From: Microlunatus lacustris
GTDB taxonomy: Bacteria; Actinomycetota; Actinomycetes; Propionibacteriales; Propionibacteriaceae
DNA: 64,000 bases
Reading direction: 5' to 3'
Assembly: GCA_039527025.1 (NCBI GenBank)
Contig: BAAAJN010000017.1
Location: 19,363 to 83,362 of the forward strand
Under the pieces are notes generated by a model that saw nothing but the letters and a program-made list of their open reading frames with translations, made no database searches and was not told the origin of the DNA. Shown in pieces: positions 43,388-52,141 of the stretch (position 1 is the first letter of the stretch; every line of letters starts with the position of its first letter). The position numbers were made by a program, and so were the translations under genes.

Positions 43388-44413
43388 ATGGAGTTCGGAC
43401 TCACCACCTTCGCCGAGATCAACGACCCGGCCACCTCGCCGGGCGAGCGGCTGCGCCAGGTCGTGGAGGAGGGCGTGCTCGCCGACCAGCTGGGCCTCGA
43501 CGTCTACGGCATCGGGGAGCACCACCGACCCGACATGGCCGCGTCGACCCCGGAGATCGTGCTGGCCACCATCGCTGGCCGCACCGAGCACATCCACCTG
43601 AGCAGCGCGGTCACCGTGCTCAGCTCGGCGGACCCGGTGCGCGCCTTCCAGAACTTCGCCACCCTCGACCTGCTCTCCAGCGGACGGGCCGAGCTGATGG
43701 CCGGCCGCGGGTCCTTCACCGAGTCGTTCCCGCTGTTCGGCTACTCCCTCGGCGACTACGACGACCTGTTCGCCGAGAAGCTGGAACTGCTGCTCGCGCT
43801 CCGCGAGGACGGGCCGACCACCTGGTCGGGCCGGTTCCGCGCGCCGCTGGACGGCGTCGTCGTGCACCCGCGGCCCGAGGGCCGACCGCTGCCGGTGTGG
43901 GTCGCCGTCGGCGGCACCCCCGGCTCGATCGTCCGGGCCGGCACCCTGGGGCTGCCGATGGCCCTGGCCGTCATCGGTGGCCAGCCGGCGGCGTTCGCCC
44001 CGCACGCCGACCTGTACCGCCGCGCTCTCGAGCACGCCGGGCAGCCGGCCAGCACGCCGCTGGCGGTGCACGCGCACGGCTACGTCGCCACCGACGAGCA
44101 GGCCGCCCGGGCCGAGTTCCTGCCCGGCTACAAGGCGACCTTCGACAAGCTGGGCCGCGAGCGCGGCTGGGCGCCGATGTCCCGGGCCCAGATCGAGGGC
44201 CTCATCGGTCCTGACGGCGCGCTGTTCTTCGGCCACCCCGAGCGGGTGGCCGACAAGATCGTCGCCCTGCACGGCCTGCTGGGGATCGACCGGTTCGAGA
44301 TGCACGTCAGCCACCTGGACCACGCGAAGACGATGCGCTCCATCGAGCTCTTCGGCACCGAGGTGGCCCCCCTGGTGCGGGAGCGCCTCGCGGCAGCGCC
44401 GGCCACCGTCTGA
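43388..44413 (+). CDS. LLM-class (luciferase-like) flavin-dependent oxidoreductase
   Basis: 341 aa; ATG with AGAGGAG 6 nt upstream. Luciferase-like TIM barrel with MEFGLTTFAEI, GLDVYGIGEHHRPDMAASTPE, HLSSAVTVLSSADPVR, GRGSFTESFPLFGY and VWVAVGGTPGSIVRAG. These match the FMN-using LLM branch (CE1758-like) rather than F420-dependent ones. The electron acceptor and substrate are unknown. It has an operator-like palindrome on its promoter, so expression is probably induced by its substrate. Confidence 0.9.
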   Translation: MEFGLTTFAEINDPATSPGERLRQVVEEGVLADQLGLDVYGIGEHHRPDMAASTPEIVLATIAGRTEHIHLSSAVTVLSSADPVRAFQNFATLDLLSSGRAELMAGRGSFTESFPLFGYSLGDYDDLFAEKLELLLALREDGPTTWSGRFRAPLDGVVVHPRPEGRPLPVWVAVGGTPGSIVRAGTLGLPMALAVIGGQPAAFAPHADLYRRALEHAGQPASTPLAVHAHGYVATDEQAARAEFLPGYKATFDKLGRERGWAPMSRAQIEGLIGPDGALFFGHPERVADKIVALHGLLGIDRFEMHVSHLDHAKTMRSIELFGTEVAPLVRERLAAAPATV

Positions 44414-44454
44414 GGCACGGTCCTCGGGCACACCGGTTCTGGGCGCGCGGTCGC

Positions 44455-44460
44455 TAGGGT
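44455..44460 (+). promoter_or_regulatory. -10 element of the thiE-RNase-barstar operon (leaderless)
   Basis: TAGGGT, 6-nt spacer, then the GTG at 44467. Confidence 0.5.
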
Positions 44461-44466
44461 GAGCGC

Positions 44467-45168
44467 GTGACGGCACTGCAAGGCCTGGACGCCCGGCTGC
44501 GGCTGTCCCGGCTGTTCCTGCGCACCGACGCCCGCCGTCGTCAGGGCGATCTGGCGGACTTCGTGGCGGCGGTGCTCGCGGGCGGGGTCGACGTCGTCGA
44601 GATCGTCCAGGACGACCTCGACGCCCGGACCGGCGCGGAGGTGCTCGAGGAGGTCCGCGGGGTGGCGGCGTCCGCGCAGGCCGTCGTGGGCGTCGTCGGC
44701 GGCCCCCGCTGGGCGGGGGCGGTCTCGGCCGACCTGCTGCACCTCGGAGCCACCGAGGAGCGCACCCGGGAGGCCCGGGCGCACCTGCACCCCTTCGCGC
44801 TGCTCGGACGCTCGACGCACGACCCCTGGCAGGTGGACGCCGCGCTGGCCGACGACGGGCTCGACTTCTTCTCCGTCGGCCCGGCCTCGGCGCTGGACCT
44901 GGTCCGGCACGCGGCCCGGGTGGCGCCGGTCTTCGACGCGGCGTCCACCCCCTGGTTCGCCGTCGGCGGCATCACCGCGGACACCCTGGACGCGGTGCTG
45001 GACGCCGGGGCCCGCCGGGTCTGCGTCGGGTCAGCCGTGACCGCCGCCGACGACCCCCAGGACGCCGCGGCCCGGCTGGCCCGGCCGCTGGCGCAGGCCT
45101 GGCAGGCCGACCCCGCCGCCGAGCGGTACCGGTTCGCGGCCGCGGCCAGCCGCGGCCGGACCCGGTGA
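44467..45168 (+). CDS. thiE: thiamine-phosphate synthase-like protein
   Basis: 233 aa, GTG start. ThiE-type TIM barrel: FLRTDARRRQGDLADFVAAVLAGGV, GADVVEI-like GVDVVEIVQDDL, LLGRSTHDPWQVDAAL, DFFSVGPA and WFAVGGITADTL, GARRVCVGSAVT. It joins the thiazole and pyrimidine halves of thiamine. Some pyrophosphate-binding residues differ from the E. coli enzyme, so activity is likely but not certain. The stop overlaps the start of a secreted ribonuclease gene, an unexpected operon partner. Confidence 0.82.
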   Translation: MTALQGLDARLRLSRLFLRTDARRRQGDLADFVAAVLAGGVDVVEIVQDDLDARTGAEVLEEVRGVAASAQAVVGVVGGPRWAGAVSADLLHLGATEERTREARAHLHPFALLGRSTHDPWQVDAALADDGLDFFSVGPASALDLVRHAARVAPVFDAASTPWFAVGGITADTLDAVLDAGARRVCVGSAVTAADDPQDAAARLARPLAQAWQADPAAERYRFAAAASRGRTR

Positions 45169-45587
45169 CCGCGCGGCCCAAGGCCGTCGGTGCCGTCGTC
45201 GCGCTGCTCGTCCTCGGGCTGCTCCTGCTCTGGGGCGGGACGGCTCCGCAGACCGCGGACCGGCCGCCGGTGGTGCCGACGACCGCCGGCACCGACCCGG
45301 AGTCCGGGTTGCCGCTGGTCGCCCTGGCCTCGCTGCCGCGGGAGGCGCGGCAGACCGTCGCGCTGATCGACCGTGGCGGGCCGTTCCCCTACGACCGGGA
45401 CGGCGCCACCTTCGGCAACCGGGAACGGCTGCTCCCGCCCCGACCGGGCGGCTACTACCGCGAGTACACGGTGCCCACGCCAGGGGAGGACGACCGGGGC
45501 GCCCGGCGCATCGTCACCGGCGACGACGACCGGCAGCTGTTCTGGACCGCCGACCACTACGCCTCCTTCGCCCGGGTGCAGCGGTGA
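45165..45587 (+). CDS. secreted RNase Sa-like guanyl-specific ribonuclease (barnase/N1-T1 family)
   Basis: 140 aa; GTG start overlaps thiE by 4 nt. An N-terminal hydrophobic segment (AVGAVVALLVLGLLLLWGG) acts as signal or anchor. The mature part follows RNase Sa: LPREARQTVALI, GGPFPYDRDGATFGNRE, then YYREYTV, DRGARRIVTG and TADHYASF, giving the catalytic Glu, Arg and His. The two cysteines of RNase Sa that form its disulfide are absent. It cuts RNA after guanine and is probably a toxin or scavenging nuclease. The next gene encodes its barstar-like inhibitor. Confidence 0.9.
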   Translation: MTARPKAVGAVVALLVLGLLLLWGGTAPQTADRPPVVPTTAGTDPESGLPLVALASLPREARQTVALIDRGGPFPYDRDGATFGNRERLLPPRPGGYYREYTVPTPGEDDRGARRIVTGDDDRQLFWTADHYASFARVQR

Positions 45588-45940
45588 GCACCACCCGGCC
45601 ACCGCTCACCCCCGGCGTCTACCGGGTCGCCGACGCGGCCCGCACCGCGGACGACCTGCGCCGGTCGGGCTGGGACGTCCGGCCGGCGGCGGCCGCCCGG
45701 TCGAGCGCCGAGCTCTACCCGGCGCTGGCCGCCGCGCTGGCCCTGCCTTCCTGGTTCGGGGCCAACCTGGACGCGCTCTGGGACTCCCTGGCCGACCTGG
45801 ACCGGCCGACGGCGCTGGTGCTGACCGGCTGGGACGGCTTCGCCGCCGCCGAGCCGGACGGCGCCGGGCGCTTCCTCGAGCTGTTCGCCGACCGGGTCCG
45901 GCAGGACCCGCCCTTCGTGGTGCTGCTGGCGGCCGGCTGA
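45584..45940 (+). CDS. barstar-family ribonuclease inhibitor
   Basis: 118 aa; GTG start overlaps the RNase stop by 4 nt. The signature helix SWFGANLDALWDSLADL corresponds to barstar's binding helix, including the aspartate that occupies the RNase active site. No signal peptide, so it acts in the cytoplasm to protect the cell from unexported RNase. The tight 4-nt coupling and the order RNase-inhibitor support a cognate pair. Confidence 0.9.
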   Translation: MSTTRPPLTPGVYRVADAARTADDLRRSGWDVRPAAAARSSAELYPALAAALALPSWFGANLDALWDSLADLDRPTALVLTGWDGFAAAEPDGAGRFLELFADRVRQDPPFVVLLAAG

Positions 45941-45958
45941 GACGGGGCCCCAGTCGGC

Positions 45959-47104
45959 TCAGAACTGGCGGCGGACGGCCGCCTCGGCCAGCGCGGTCAG
46001 GCCGCGGCGGCCGTCGTCGGTGATCGGGGCGTCCTCGAGGGCGGCCAGCGCGGCGGCGTGCCCGTCGGCGATCATCGTCTCCACCGCGTCGACCGCACCG
46101 GAGCTGACCAGCACGTCCTGCAGCGCGGCCACCCCGTCGGCGTCGAGGTCGGGGTCGCCGAGCCGGGCCTCCAGCAGCGCCCGACCGGCGGCGTCGGTGC
46201 CGGCGTAGGCGTGCGCCACGAGCACCGTGCGCTTGCCCTCGCGCAGGTCGTCACCGGCCGGCTTGCCGGTGACGGCGCTGTCGCCGAACACCCCGAGCAC
46301 GTCGTCGCGGAACTGGAACGCCCGCCCGGCCGGCGAGCCGAAGGAGGCCAGCGCCTCCTGCACCCCCGGGTCGCCGCCCCCGAGGGCCGCCCCCAGCTGG
46401 CAGGGCCGCTGCACCGTGTAGCGCGCCGACTTGTACTCCACCACCCGGCCGGCCTCGGCCAGCGCGGCGGACGGGTCCGCCCGCAGCGGCCGGGCCTGGG
46501 CCACGATGTCCAGGTACTGGCCGCAGGTGACCTCGGTGCGCATCGCCTCGGCGACCGGGGTGGCCCGCGCCAGCGCGTCGGCCGCCATCCCCGAGCGCAG
46601 CAGCAGCTCGGCCGACCACATCAGCAGCAGGTCGCCCAGCAGGATGGCCCCGGCCCGGCCGAACGCGCCGGGATCACCGAGCAGGTCAGCGGCGGCGTGC
46701 TGCGCCTCGAACTGGCGGTGGGCCGCGGGCCGCCCGCGCCGCAGGTCGGAGGAGTCCATGACGTCGTCGTGCACCAGGGCGGAGACATGCAGCAGGTCCA
46801 GGCTGGCGGCCGCCCGCACCAGCGCGGCCAGCGTCGCCGCGTCCGGCAGACCCGCCGCGGCGACGTAGCCCCACACGCAGAAGGCGGGGCGCAGCCGCTT
46901 GCCGCCGTCGAGCAGCTCGGCGGCCATCGTCCGGAGCGGTTCGAGCTCGGGACCCATGCCGCGCAGCACCGGCTCCTGCTCGGCCAGGAAGGCCGTCACC
47001 GTCGAGCCGACCGCCGCCCGGAAGGCCGGGGCGAGGGGAGCGGCCGGGTCCAGGACCGGCAGCGGGAGCGGGTCGGCGGACCGGGCGGGAGAGCGGGTGA
47101 CCAC
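45959..47104 (-). CDS. idsA: polyprenyl (geranylgeranyl-type) diphosphate synthase
   Basis: 381 aa, GTG start. Condenses isopentenyl diphosphate with allylic diphosphates. The first Asp-rich motif is HDDVMD (DDxxD), followed by RRGRPAAHRQFE; the second is FRDDVLGVFGD, with GKPAGDDLREGKRT. The position next to metF fits idsA2 (Rv2173). Product chain length (C15-C20) cannot be fixed by eye. TAGGCT lies 6 nt before the GTG, back to back with the metF promoter. Confidence 0.9.
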   Translation of the reverse strand: MVTRSPARSADPLPLPVLDPAAPLAPAFRAAVGSTVTAFLAEQEPVLRGMGPELEPLRTMAAELLDGGKRLRPAFCVWGYVAAAGLPDAATLAALVRAAASLDLLHVSALVHDDVMDSSDLRRGRPAAHRQFEAQHAAADLLGDPGAFGRAGAILLGDLLLMWSAELLLRSGMAADALARATPVAEAMRTEVTCGQYLDIVAQARPLRADPSAALAEAGRVVEYKSARYTVQRPCQLGAALGGGDPGVQEALASFGSPAGRAFQFRDDVLGVFGDSAVTGKPAGDDLREGKRTVLVAHAYAGTDAAGRALLEARLGDPDLDADGVAALQDVLVSSGAVDAVETMIADGHAAALAALEDAPITDDGRRGLTALAEAAVRRQF

Positions 47105-47110
47105 ATGCTG

Positions 47111-47116
47111 AGCCTA
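47111..47116 (-). promoter_or_regulatory. -10 element of idsA (leaderless)
   Basis: TAGGCT, 6-nt spacer, then the GTG at 47104. Confidence 0.5.
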
Positions 47117-47140
47117 CGGAGGGGCTGCCGGGACCCCACC

Positions 47141-47146
47141 TACAGT
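47141..47146 (+). promoter_or_regulatory. -10 element of metF (leaderless)
   Basis: TACAGT, 6-nt spacer, then the ATG at 47153. Both divergent promoters fit in the 48 bp between idsA and metF. Confidence 0.55.
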
Positions 47147-47152
47147 GTTCGC

Positions 47153-48079
47153 ATGCCGGGCCGGACTGCGTCACCTCCGCGTCCGCGGACCCCCACGGTG
47201 GCCGAGCTGCTCGCCACCGCCGAGCGCCCGCTGTTCTCCTTCGAGCTGTACCCGCCGCGTGACGAGGCGGGCTCCCGCCAGCTGTGGCAGACGGTCCGCG
47301 AGCTCGAGGCGCTGGGCGCGGACTTCGTCTCGGTCACCTACGGGGCCAGCGGCTCGACCCGCGAGCGGACGATCGGGGCCACCGAGCAGATCGCCCGGAA
47401 CACCACCCTGCGGACGGTCGCCCACCTGACCTGCGCCAGCCAGAGCCGCGAGCAGCTGCGCCGGGTGGTCGGCTCCTACGCCGCGGCCGGCGTCCGGCAC
47501 GTGCTGGCCATCCGCGGGGACATGCCCGGCGGGCCGCGCGAGCCCTGGGTCCGCCACCCCGAAGGACTGGACAACGCGACCGAGCTGGTCCGGCTGGTCC
47601 GCGAGCTGGGCGACTTCTGCGTCGGGGTCGGCGCGTTCCCCGACCCGCACCCGTCCTCGCTGGACGCCGACCTGGACGCCCAGATCCTGGTGGCCAAGGC
47701 CCGAGCCGGCGCGAGCTACGCCATCACCCAGCTGTTCTTCCGACCCGAGGACTACTTCGCCCTGGTCGCCCGGGTGCGCGCCCTCGGCTGCGACCTGCCG
47801 GTGATCCCCGGCATCATGCCCATCACCAACGTCCGTCAGGTCACCCGGTTCGCCGAGCTGTCCGGGGCGGCGCTGCCCGACGCCGTCGTCGAGCGGGTGG
47901 CGGCGGTGGCCGACGACGACGACGAGGTCCGCCGGGTGGGCACCGAGATCGGCACGGAGCTGTCCCAGGCGCTGCTGGACGGCGGCGCCCCGGGGCTCCA
48001 CTTCTACACCCAGAACCGCTCCCGGGCTACCCGAGAGATCTACGCCAACCTCCGGGGCCGGCTGCCGCGTCGAGGGTGA
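47153..48079 (+). CDS. metF: methylenetetrahydrofolate reductase
   Basis: 308 aa. FAD-dependent reduction of methylene-THF to methyl-THF for methionine synthesis. Blocks include FSFELYPPRDEAG, FVSVTYGASGSTRERT, VAHLTCAS, HVLAIRGDMPGG, ITQLFFRPEDYFALV and GIMPITNVRQ, all typical of MetF. The catalytic Glu is in FSFELYPP. The last 53 bp overlap the 3' end of the convergent helD gene. Confidence 0.95.
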   Translation: MPGRTASPPRPRTPTVAELLATAERPLFSFELYPPRDEAGSRQLWQTVRELEALGADFVSVTYGASGSTRERTIGATEQIARNTTLRTVAHLTCASQSREQLRRVVGSYAAAGVRHVLAIRGDMPGGPREPWVRHPEGLDNATELVRLVRELGDFCVGVGAFPDPHPSSLDADLDAQILVAKARAGASYAITQLFFRPEDYFALVARVRALGCDLPVIPGIMPITNVRQVTRFAELSGAALPDAVVERVAAVADDDDEVRRVGTEIGTELSQALLDGGAPGLHFYTQNRSRATREIYANLRGRLPRRG

Positions 48080-50288
48080 CCAGCCGCTGCGTCGGCCGGG
48101 TCAGGGCCACGTAGAGCGACCGCACCCCGCCGGGGGACTCGGCCACGATCCGGTCCGGCTCGACGACCAGCACGCCGTCGTACTCCAGGCCCTTGGACTC
48201 CAGCGAGGTGACCACAGCCAACCGCTCGGCCCCGGACAGCTGGGCCGCGCCGAGGGCGGCCCGGACGCCGTCGCGGCCGGTCGGGGCGCAGATGACGCCG
48301 ACGGTGCCCTCGACCTGACCCAGCAGGGCGGCCACCGCGTCGACGGCCGACGGCTCGGTCCCGCGCTCGTCGGCGACCAGCAGCAGCGGGTCGACGCCGG
48401 TCGAGCGCACCGCCGTGGGCAGGTCCGCCGCCGGGTAGGCCTGGACCACCACGGCCGAGGCGAGGTCGAAGACCTCGGCCGGGCTGCGGTAGTTGGTGCT
48501 CATCCGGAACCGGCGCACCGGGGCGGTCCCCACCAGCTCCTTGAGCGCCCGGTCGGTCTCGGCGGGGTCGGGCCACGAGCTCTGCGCCGGGTCGCCGACG
48601 ATCGTCCAGGAGGCGCCGGCCCCGCGCCGGCGGAGCATCCGCCACTGCATCGGGGTGATGTCCTGGGCCTCGTCGACCAGCACGTGGCTGTAGGTCTGGT
48701 GCGGCTCCGCGAACGGGTCGACCTCGCGCACCGGGGTGAGCCGGTCGGCCGTCGTCACCAGCTCGGCGTACTCGGCGTCCTCGGGCAGGAACAGCGGCTC
48801 GTCGCGCTCCTCGCTCTCGGGCAGCGGACCGAGCAGGTTGACCAGCTCGTCGAGCAGGGCCCCGTCGGCGATGGTCCAGTCGGCGGTGCGGGGCAGGTCG
48901 GCGGCGCGCGGGTAGGAGGCGGCGAGCAGGTCCTGCTCGGTCCGGCTCAGGGTGGAGCCGGCCAGCCGGGCCAGCAGAGCGCGGTCGCCGAGCCGGGCCA
49001 GGGCCGTCGGTGCGCTGACGCCGGGCCACCAGGCCAGCAGGAACATGGTGAAGGCCGCGGTGCCGGTGACCGCGTCGTCGAACTCCTCGCGCTCCAGGTC
49101 CAGCTCGGCCGGTCGGCCCCGCCACAGCGCCTGCAGCAGCGCCTTCTCCGCGGCCTCCCGGCCCGCGTTCAGCTTGTGGTGGGCGAGCACCTCGGAGCGG
49201 ATCCGTTCCAGGACGTCGACGCGCAGCACCAGGACGTGCCCCCGCAGGGTCAGCCGGAGCTCCAGCGGCACCGCCTGCGGCGGCTCCTGCACCAGCCGGC
49301 GGAGCACCCGCGCCATCCGCAGGCTGCCCTTGACCGCGGCGGTCGGGGCGTCGTCCACCCGCTCGCCGGCCAGCCGGACGACATCGCCGGCGACCGTGCC
49401 GACCGGGCGCAGGGTCACCGACTCCTCGCCGAGGGAGGGCAGCACCCGCTCGATGTAGTTCATGAACACCCGGCTGGGCCCGACCACGAGCACGCCGCCG
49501 GAGGTGAAGCGCCGGCGGTTCGAGTAGAGCAGGTAGGCGGCCCGGTGCAGGGCGACGACCGTCTTCCCGGTGCCGGGTCCGCCGGAGATCATCGTGAAGC
49601 CCTGGTAGGGGGCGCGGATGGCCTCGTCCTGCTCGCCCTGGATGGTGGCCACGATGTCGCGCATCGTGTGCCCGCGGGCGCGGGTGAGCGCGGCCATCAG
49701 AGCGCCCTCGCCGACGACGGCCAGGTCGTCGCGGGCGTGCTCACCGTCCAGCAGGTCGTCCTCGATGCCGATCACCCGCTGCCCCTGGCAGCGCAGCACC
49801 CGGCGGCGGACCACCTGCATCGGGTCGTGCGGGGTGGCGCGGTAGAACGGCTCGGCGGCCCGGGCGCGCCAGTCGATCACCAGCGGCTCGTAGTCGGCGT
49901 CGCGGACGCCGATCCGGCCCACGTAGCGGACCTCGCCGTCGGTCCGGTCCAGCCGGCCGAAGACCAGGCCCTCGTGCTCGGCGTCCAGCACGGCGAGCCG
50001 CTTGGCGGCCTGGAAGGCGAAGACGTCGCGCTCGTACAGGCCGGTGCCGTCCTCCTCGCGGACGTAGGAGCCGCGGTCGGACTGGTAGAGGGACCGGCCG
50101 GCGGTGGCCACCTCCTGGGCGGTGCGGGTGGCCTCGGCCAGCCGCCCGTACACGAGGTCCACGTGCGCCTGCTCGACGGCAAGCTCGCGCTCCACCAGGT
50201 CCGGGGAGGCCGGGCCGTCCGGGTCGCCGGCCGGCGGCCGGACGTCCTCGGGCTCGTCGGGAGCGGTCACTCGGTGCGCGGAAGTCAA
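48027..50288 (-). CDS. helD: HelD-type RNA polymerase-recycling helicase-like protein
   Basis: 753 aa, TTG start with GAGGA 9 nt upstream; GTG 50270 is a weaker choice. An N-terminal coiled coil (ERELAVEQAHVDLVYGRLAEA) would enter the polymerase secondary channel. UvrD-like motifs follow: ISGGPGTGKTVVALHR (Walker A), VLVDEAQDITPMQW (Walker B), GDPAQSSWPD, NYRSPAEVFDLA and a late VTSLESKGLEYDGV and YVALTRPTQRL. This is the actinobacterial class II HelD, which removes stalled RNA polymerase and in some species gives rifampicin tolerance. Substrate ATP/GTP. The gene overlaps metF by 53 bp at its 3' end. Confidence 0.9.
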   Translation of the reverse strand: MTSAHRVTAPDEPEDVRPPAGDPDGPASPDLVERELAVEQAHVDLVYGRLAEATRTAQEVATAGRSLYQSDRGSYVREEDGTGLYERDVFAFQAAKRLAVLDAEHEGLVFGRLDRTDGEVRYVGRIGVRDADYEPLVIDWRARAAEPFYRATPHDPMQVVRRRVLRCQGQRVIGIEDDLLDGEHARDDLAVVGEGALMAALTRARGHTMRDIVATIQGEQDEAIRAPYQGFTMISGGPGTGKTVVALHRAAYLLYSNRRRFTSGGVLVVGPSRVFMNYIERVLPSLGEESVTLRPVGTVAGDVVRLAGERVDDAPTAAVKGSLRMARVLRRLVQEPPQAVPLELRLTLRGHVLVLRVDVLERIRSEVLAHHKLNAGREAAEKALLQALWRGRPAELDLEREEFDDAVTGTAAFTMFLLAWWPGVSAPTALARLGDRALLARLAGSTLSRTEQDLLAASYPRAADLPRTADWTIADGALLDELVNLLGPLPESEERDEPLFLPEDAEYAELVTTADRLTPVREVDPFAEPHQTYSHVLVDEAQDITPMQWRMLRRRGAGASWTIVGDPAQSSWPDPAETDRALKELVGTAPVRRFRMSTNYRSPAEVFDLASAVVVQAYPAADLPTAVRSTGVDPLLLVADERGTEPSAVDAVAALLGQVEGTVGVICAPTGRDGVRAALGAAQLSGAERLAVVTSLESKGLEYDGVLVVEPDRIVAESPGGVRSLYVALTRPTQRLVTLDAAAGPGGWRRSLG

Positions 50289-50323
50289 AGAGTCTCGTCC
50301 TCAGTCAGGAAAGCGAACGTCTC

Positions 50324-50329
50324 ACTATA
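50324..50329 (-). promoter_or_regulatory. -10 element of helD
   Basis: TATAGT on the minus strand, one of the best -10 matches in the window. The leader is about 30 nt and has a ribosome site, unlike most genes here. Confidence 0.5.
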
Positions 50330-50369
50330 CGGGGGGCGAGCGGGCCCTGGAGGCGAGCCGCGGAGCCCG

Positions 50370-51665
50370 TCAGCCCAGGGCGTCGTGGCAGGCGTAGGAC
50401 GCGAGCGCGCCCGACAGCACCACCTGGGACGGCCCGTCGCCGCCCGGCGAGGCGGCACTGGCGAGGTGCAGTCCCGGGATCTCCGGGGTGACGGGCGGCC
50501 GGGACAGCCAGCTCCGCCAGCCGCGCCAGGCCGCGCCGGCCGAGGGGCAAGGGGTGGTCTGGCCGTGGTCGTGGCGGCTGACCACGGTGCGCTCACCCAC
50601 CGGTCGGGCCCAGCTGACCACCGGGGTGCCGTCGCTGGCCAGGTCGACGGTCTCGGTGACCGCCAGCGCAGGCCGGTCCAGGCAGGAGTGCTCGACCGAC
50701 GGCGCCGCCGCCGGCCGCAGCCGGGAGACCCGGCGTCGGAGCGAGGGGTCGACGTCGCGGGGCAGCAGGTCCTGGACCAGGTGCCAGGGGTCGGTGGTGA
50801 CCACGACGGCGGCCGCGCGCCGGCTGCCGGCCACCGTCTGCACCCCGACCACCCGGCCGTCCTCGACGGCCAGGCCGGTGACCGGGGTGCCCAGCCGCAC
50901 CTCGACCCGGCGGGTGGCCAGCCGTCCGGCCAGCACCTCGCCCAGCACCGAGGAGCGGCCGGTGTCTGCAGGGTGCGCAGCCGCGTCGGTGGCCGCGACG
51001 TGCCAGTGCCCGAACCGGCGGCTGACGCTGAGGTCCACCGCGACGAACGCCGGGGTGCGCTCGGGGTGCGAACCGTGCCGGAAGGCCAGGCTGCGGACCA
51101 GGGCCTCCAGGTGCGGCTCCGCCAACCGGGCGGCCAGCCAGGCCACGCTGCGGCGGGCGTGCAGCCGGGCCAGCACCGGCCGGGAGAGCTGGCGGCGCTC
51201 CTGCAGCGGGTACTCCAGGCCCAGTGGCCGCAGCGTCAGCCAGACCTCGTCCAGCTCGTCCAGCAGGGCCTGCCAGCGGTCCGCGGCGCCCGTGCCGAAC
51301 GTCGAGCCCAGGGCCGCGTGCTGCGCGCCCCGCTCGGTCGGCAGGCTCAGCAGCGTGCCGTCGGCGAAGCGGTAGCGGACCGCCGGCGCGGGCACCAGGG
51401 CGTGGCCCGAGCGGGCGAGCTCGGCTTCGAGCGGCCGGCCGCTCTTGCGGAACAGGTCGCGCCAGGGCGCCGGGAAGGGCAGCACCGCCGGGACGCTGTC
51501 CACCGGGCCGGCCCCGGCGAGGTCGGTGGCCGCCCACCGGCCCCCCAGTCCGTCGGTGCGCTCGTACAGCGCGACGGCGTGCCCGGCCTTGGCCAACCGG
51601 GCCGCCGCGGCCATCCCGGGCACCCCGCCGCCGACGACGACCACCGGGTCGGGGGAGGCGGGCAT
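50370..51665 (-). CDS. FAD-dependent amine oxidase / phytoene desaturase-like protein
   Basis: 431 aa. N-terminal dinucleotide-binding motif VVVVGGGVPGMAAAARLAKAGH, then YERTDGLGGRW, and a late GLHLASAASPGGDGPSQVVLSG typical of the carotenoid desaturase/amine oxidase family. The exact substrate is unknown; the carotenoid link is only by family and because a polyprenyl synthase gene is nearby. TACGCT lies 7 nt before the ATG. The gene is divergent from the SelW-like gene. Confidence 0.82.
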   Translation of the reverse strand: MPASPDPVVVVGGGVPGMAAAARLAKAGHAVALYERTDGLGGRWAATDLAGAGPVDSVPAVLPFPAPWRDLFRKSGRPLEAELARSGHALVPAPAVRYRFADGTLLSLPTERGAQHAALGSTFGTGAADRWQALLDELDEVWLTLRPLGLEYPLQERRQLSRPVLARLHARRSVAWLAARLAEPHLEALVRSLAFRHGSHPERTPAFVAVDLSVSRRFGHWHVAATDAAAHPADTGRSSVLGEVLAGRLATRRVEVRLGTPVTGLAVEDGRVVGVQTVAGSRRAAAVVVTTDPWHLVQDLLPRDVDPSLRRRVSRLRPAAAPSVEHSCLDRPALAVTETVDLASDGTPVVSWARPVGERTVVSRHDHGQTTPCPSAGAAWRGWRSWLSRPPVTPEIPGLHLASAASPGGDGPSQVVLSGALASYACHDALG

Positions 51666-51672
51666 GGGCACG

Positions 51673-51678
51673 AGCGTA
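51673..51678 (-). promoter_or_regulatory. -10 element of the FAD-dependent desaturase-like gene (leaderless)
   Basis: TACGCT on the minus strand, 7-nt spacer, then the ATG at 51665. Confidence 0.45.
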
Positions 51679-51708
51679 GGCGGTGCCCGCGACTGGGAGG
51701 CTGGCCGC

Positions 51709-52056
51709 ATGGACGCCGACACCGCACAGCCGCAGCCCACCGCATCCCGCCCCGGCGCCCGGGTCGAGATCACCTACTGCACCCAGTGCCGGTGGCTGCT
51801 GCGGGCGACCTGGCTGGCCTCGGAGCTGCTCACCACCTTCGGCACCGACCTCGGCGAGGTGGCCCTGGTGCCCGGCACCGGCGGGGTGTTCCGGGTCCGG
51901 CTCGGCGACGACGTGGTCTGGGAGCGGGCGGTGCAGGGCGGGTTCCCCGAGCTCGCCGACCTCAAGCGGGTGGTCCGCGACCGGGTGGCCCCCGGTCGCA
52001 GCCTCGGCCACACGGACCGGGCAGCCGCTGCCCGGGCCACGCCCCCGGCGGGCTGA
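51709..52056 (+). CDS. SelT/SelW/SelH (Rdx) family thioredoxin-like protein
   Basis: 115 aa; ATG with GGAGG 8 nt upstream. The Rdx fold begins VEITYCTQCRWLLRATWLASELLTTF, with the CxxC redox pair. The middle matches VALVPGTGGVFRVRLGDDVVWER and the end GFPELADLKRVVRDRVAPG, both characteristic. The protein likely works in redox control through its CxxC pair; a Cys replaces the selenocysteine of animal SelW. Partners unknown. Confidence 0.88.
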   Translation: MDADTAQPQPTASRPGARVEITYCTQCRWLLRATWLASELLTTFGTDLGEVALVPGTGGVFRVRLGDDVVWERAVQGGFPELADLKRVVRDRVAPGRSLGHTDRAAAARATPPAG

Positions 52057-52088
52057 GACGCCGGCGTCCTCCGGCGCCCCGACTCCTC

Positions 52089-52116
52089 TTGACGTGTCGG
52101 AGGGGCGGTGTAGATT
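52089..52116 (+). promoter_or_regulatory. promoter of the SOS-type operon
   Basis: TTGACG (52089-52094), 16-bp spacer, TAGATT (52111-52116) with an extended TG upstream. The strongest -35/-10 pair seen in the window. Confidence 0.7.
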
Positions 52117-52125
52117 GTCCTCAGA

Positions 52126-52141
52126 TCGAACAGGCGTTCGA
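52126..52141 (+). promoter_or_regulatory. LexA (SOS) box
   Basis: TCGAACAGGCGTTCGA, a perfect match to the actinobacterial SOS box TCGAAC-N4-GTTCGA, placed 9 bp after the -10 and so on the transcription start. Confidence 0.9.
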
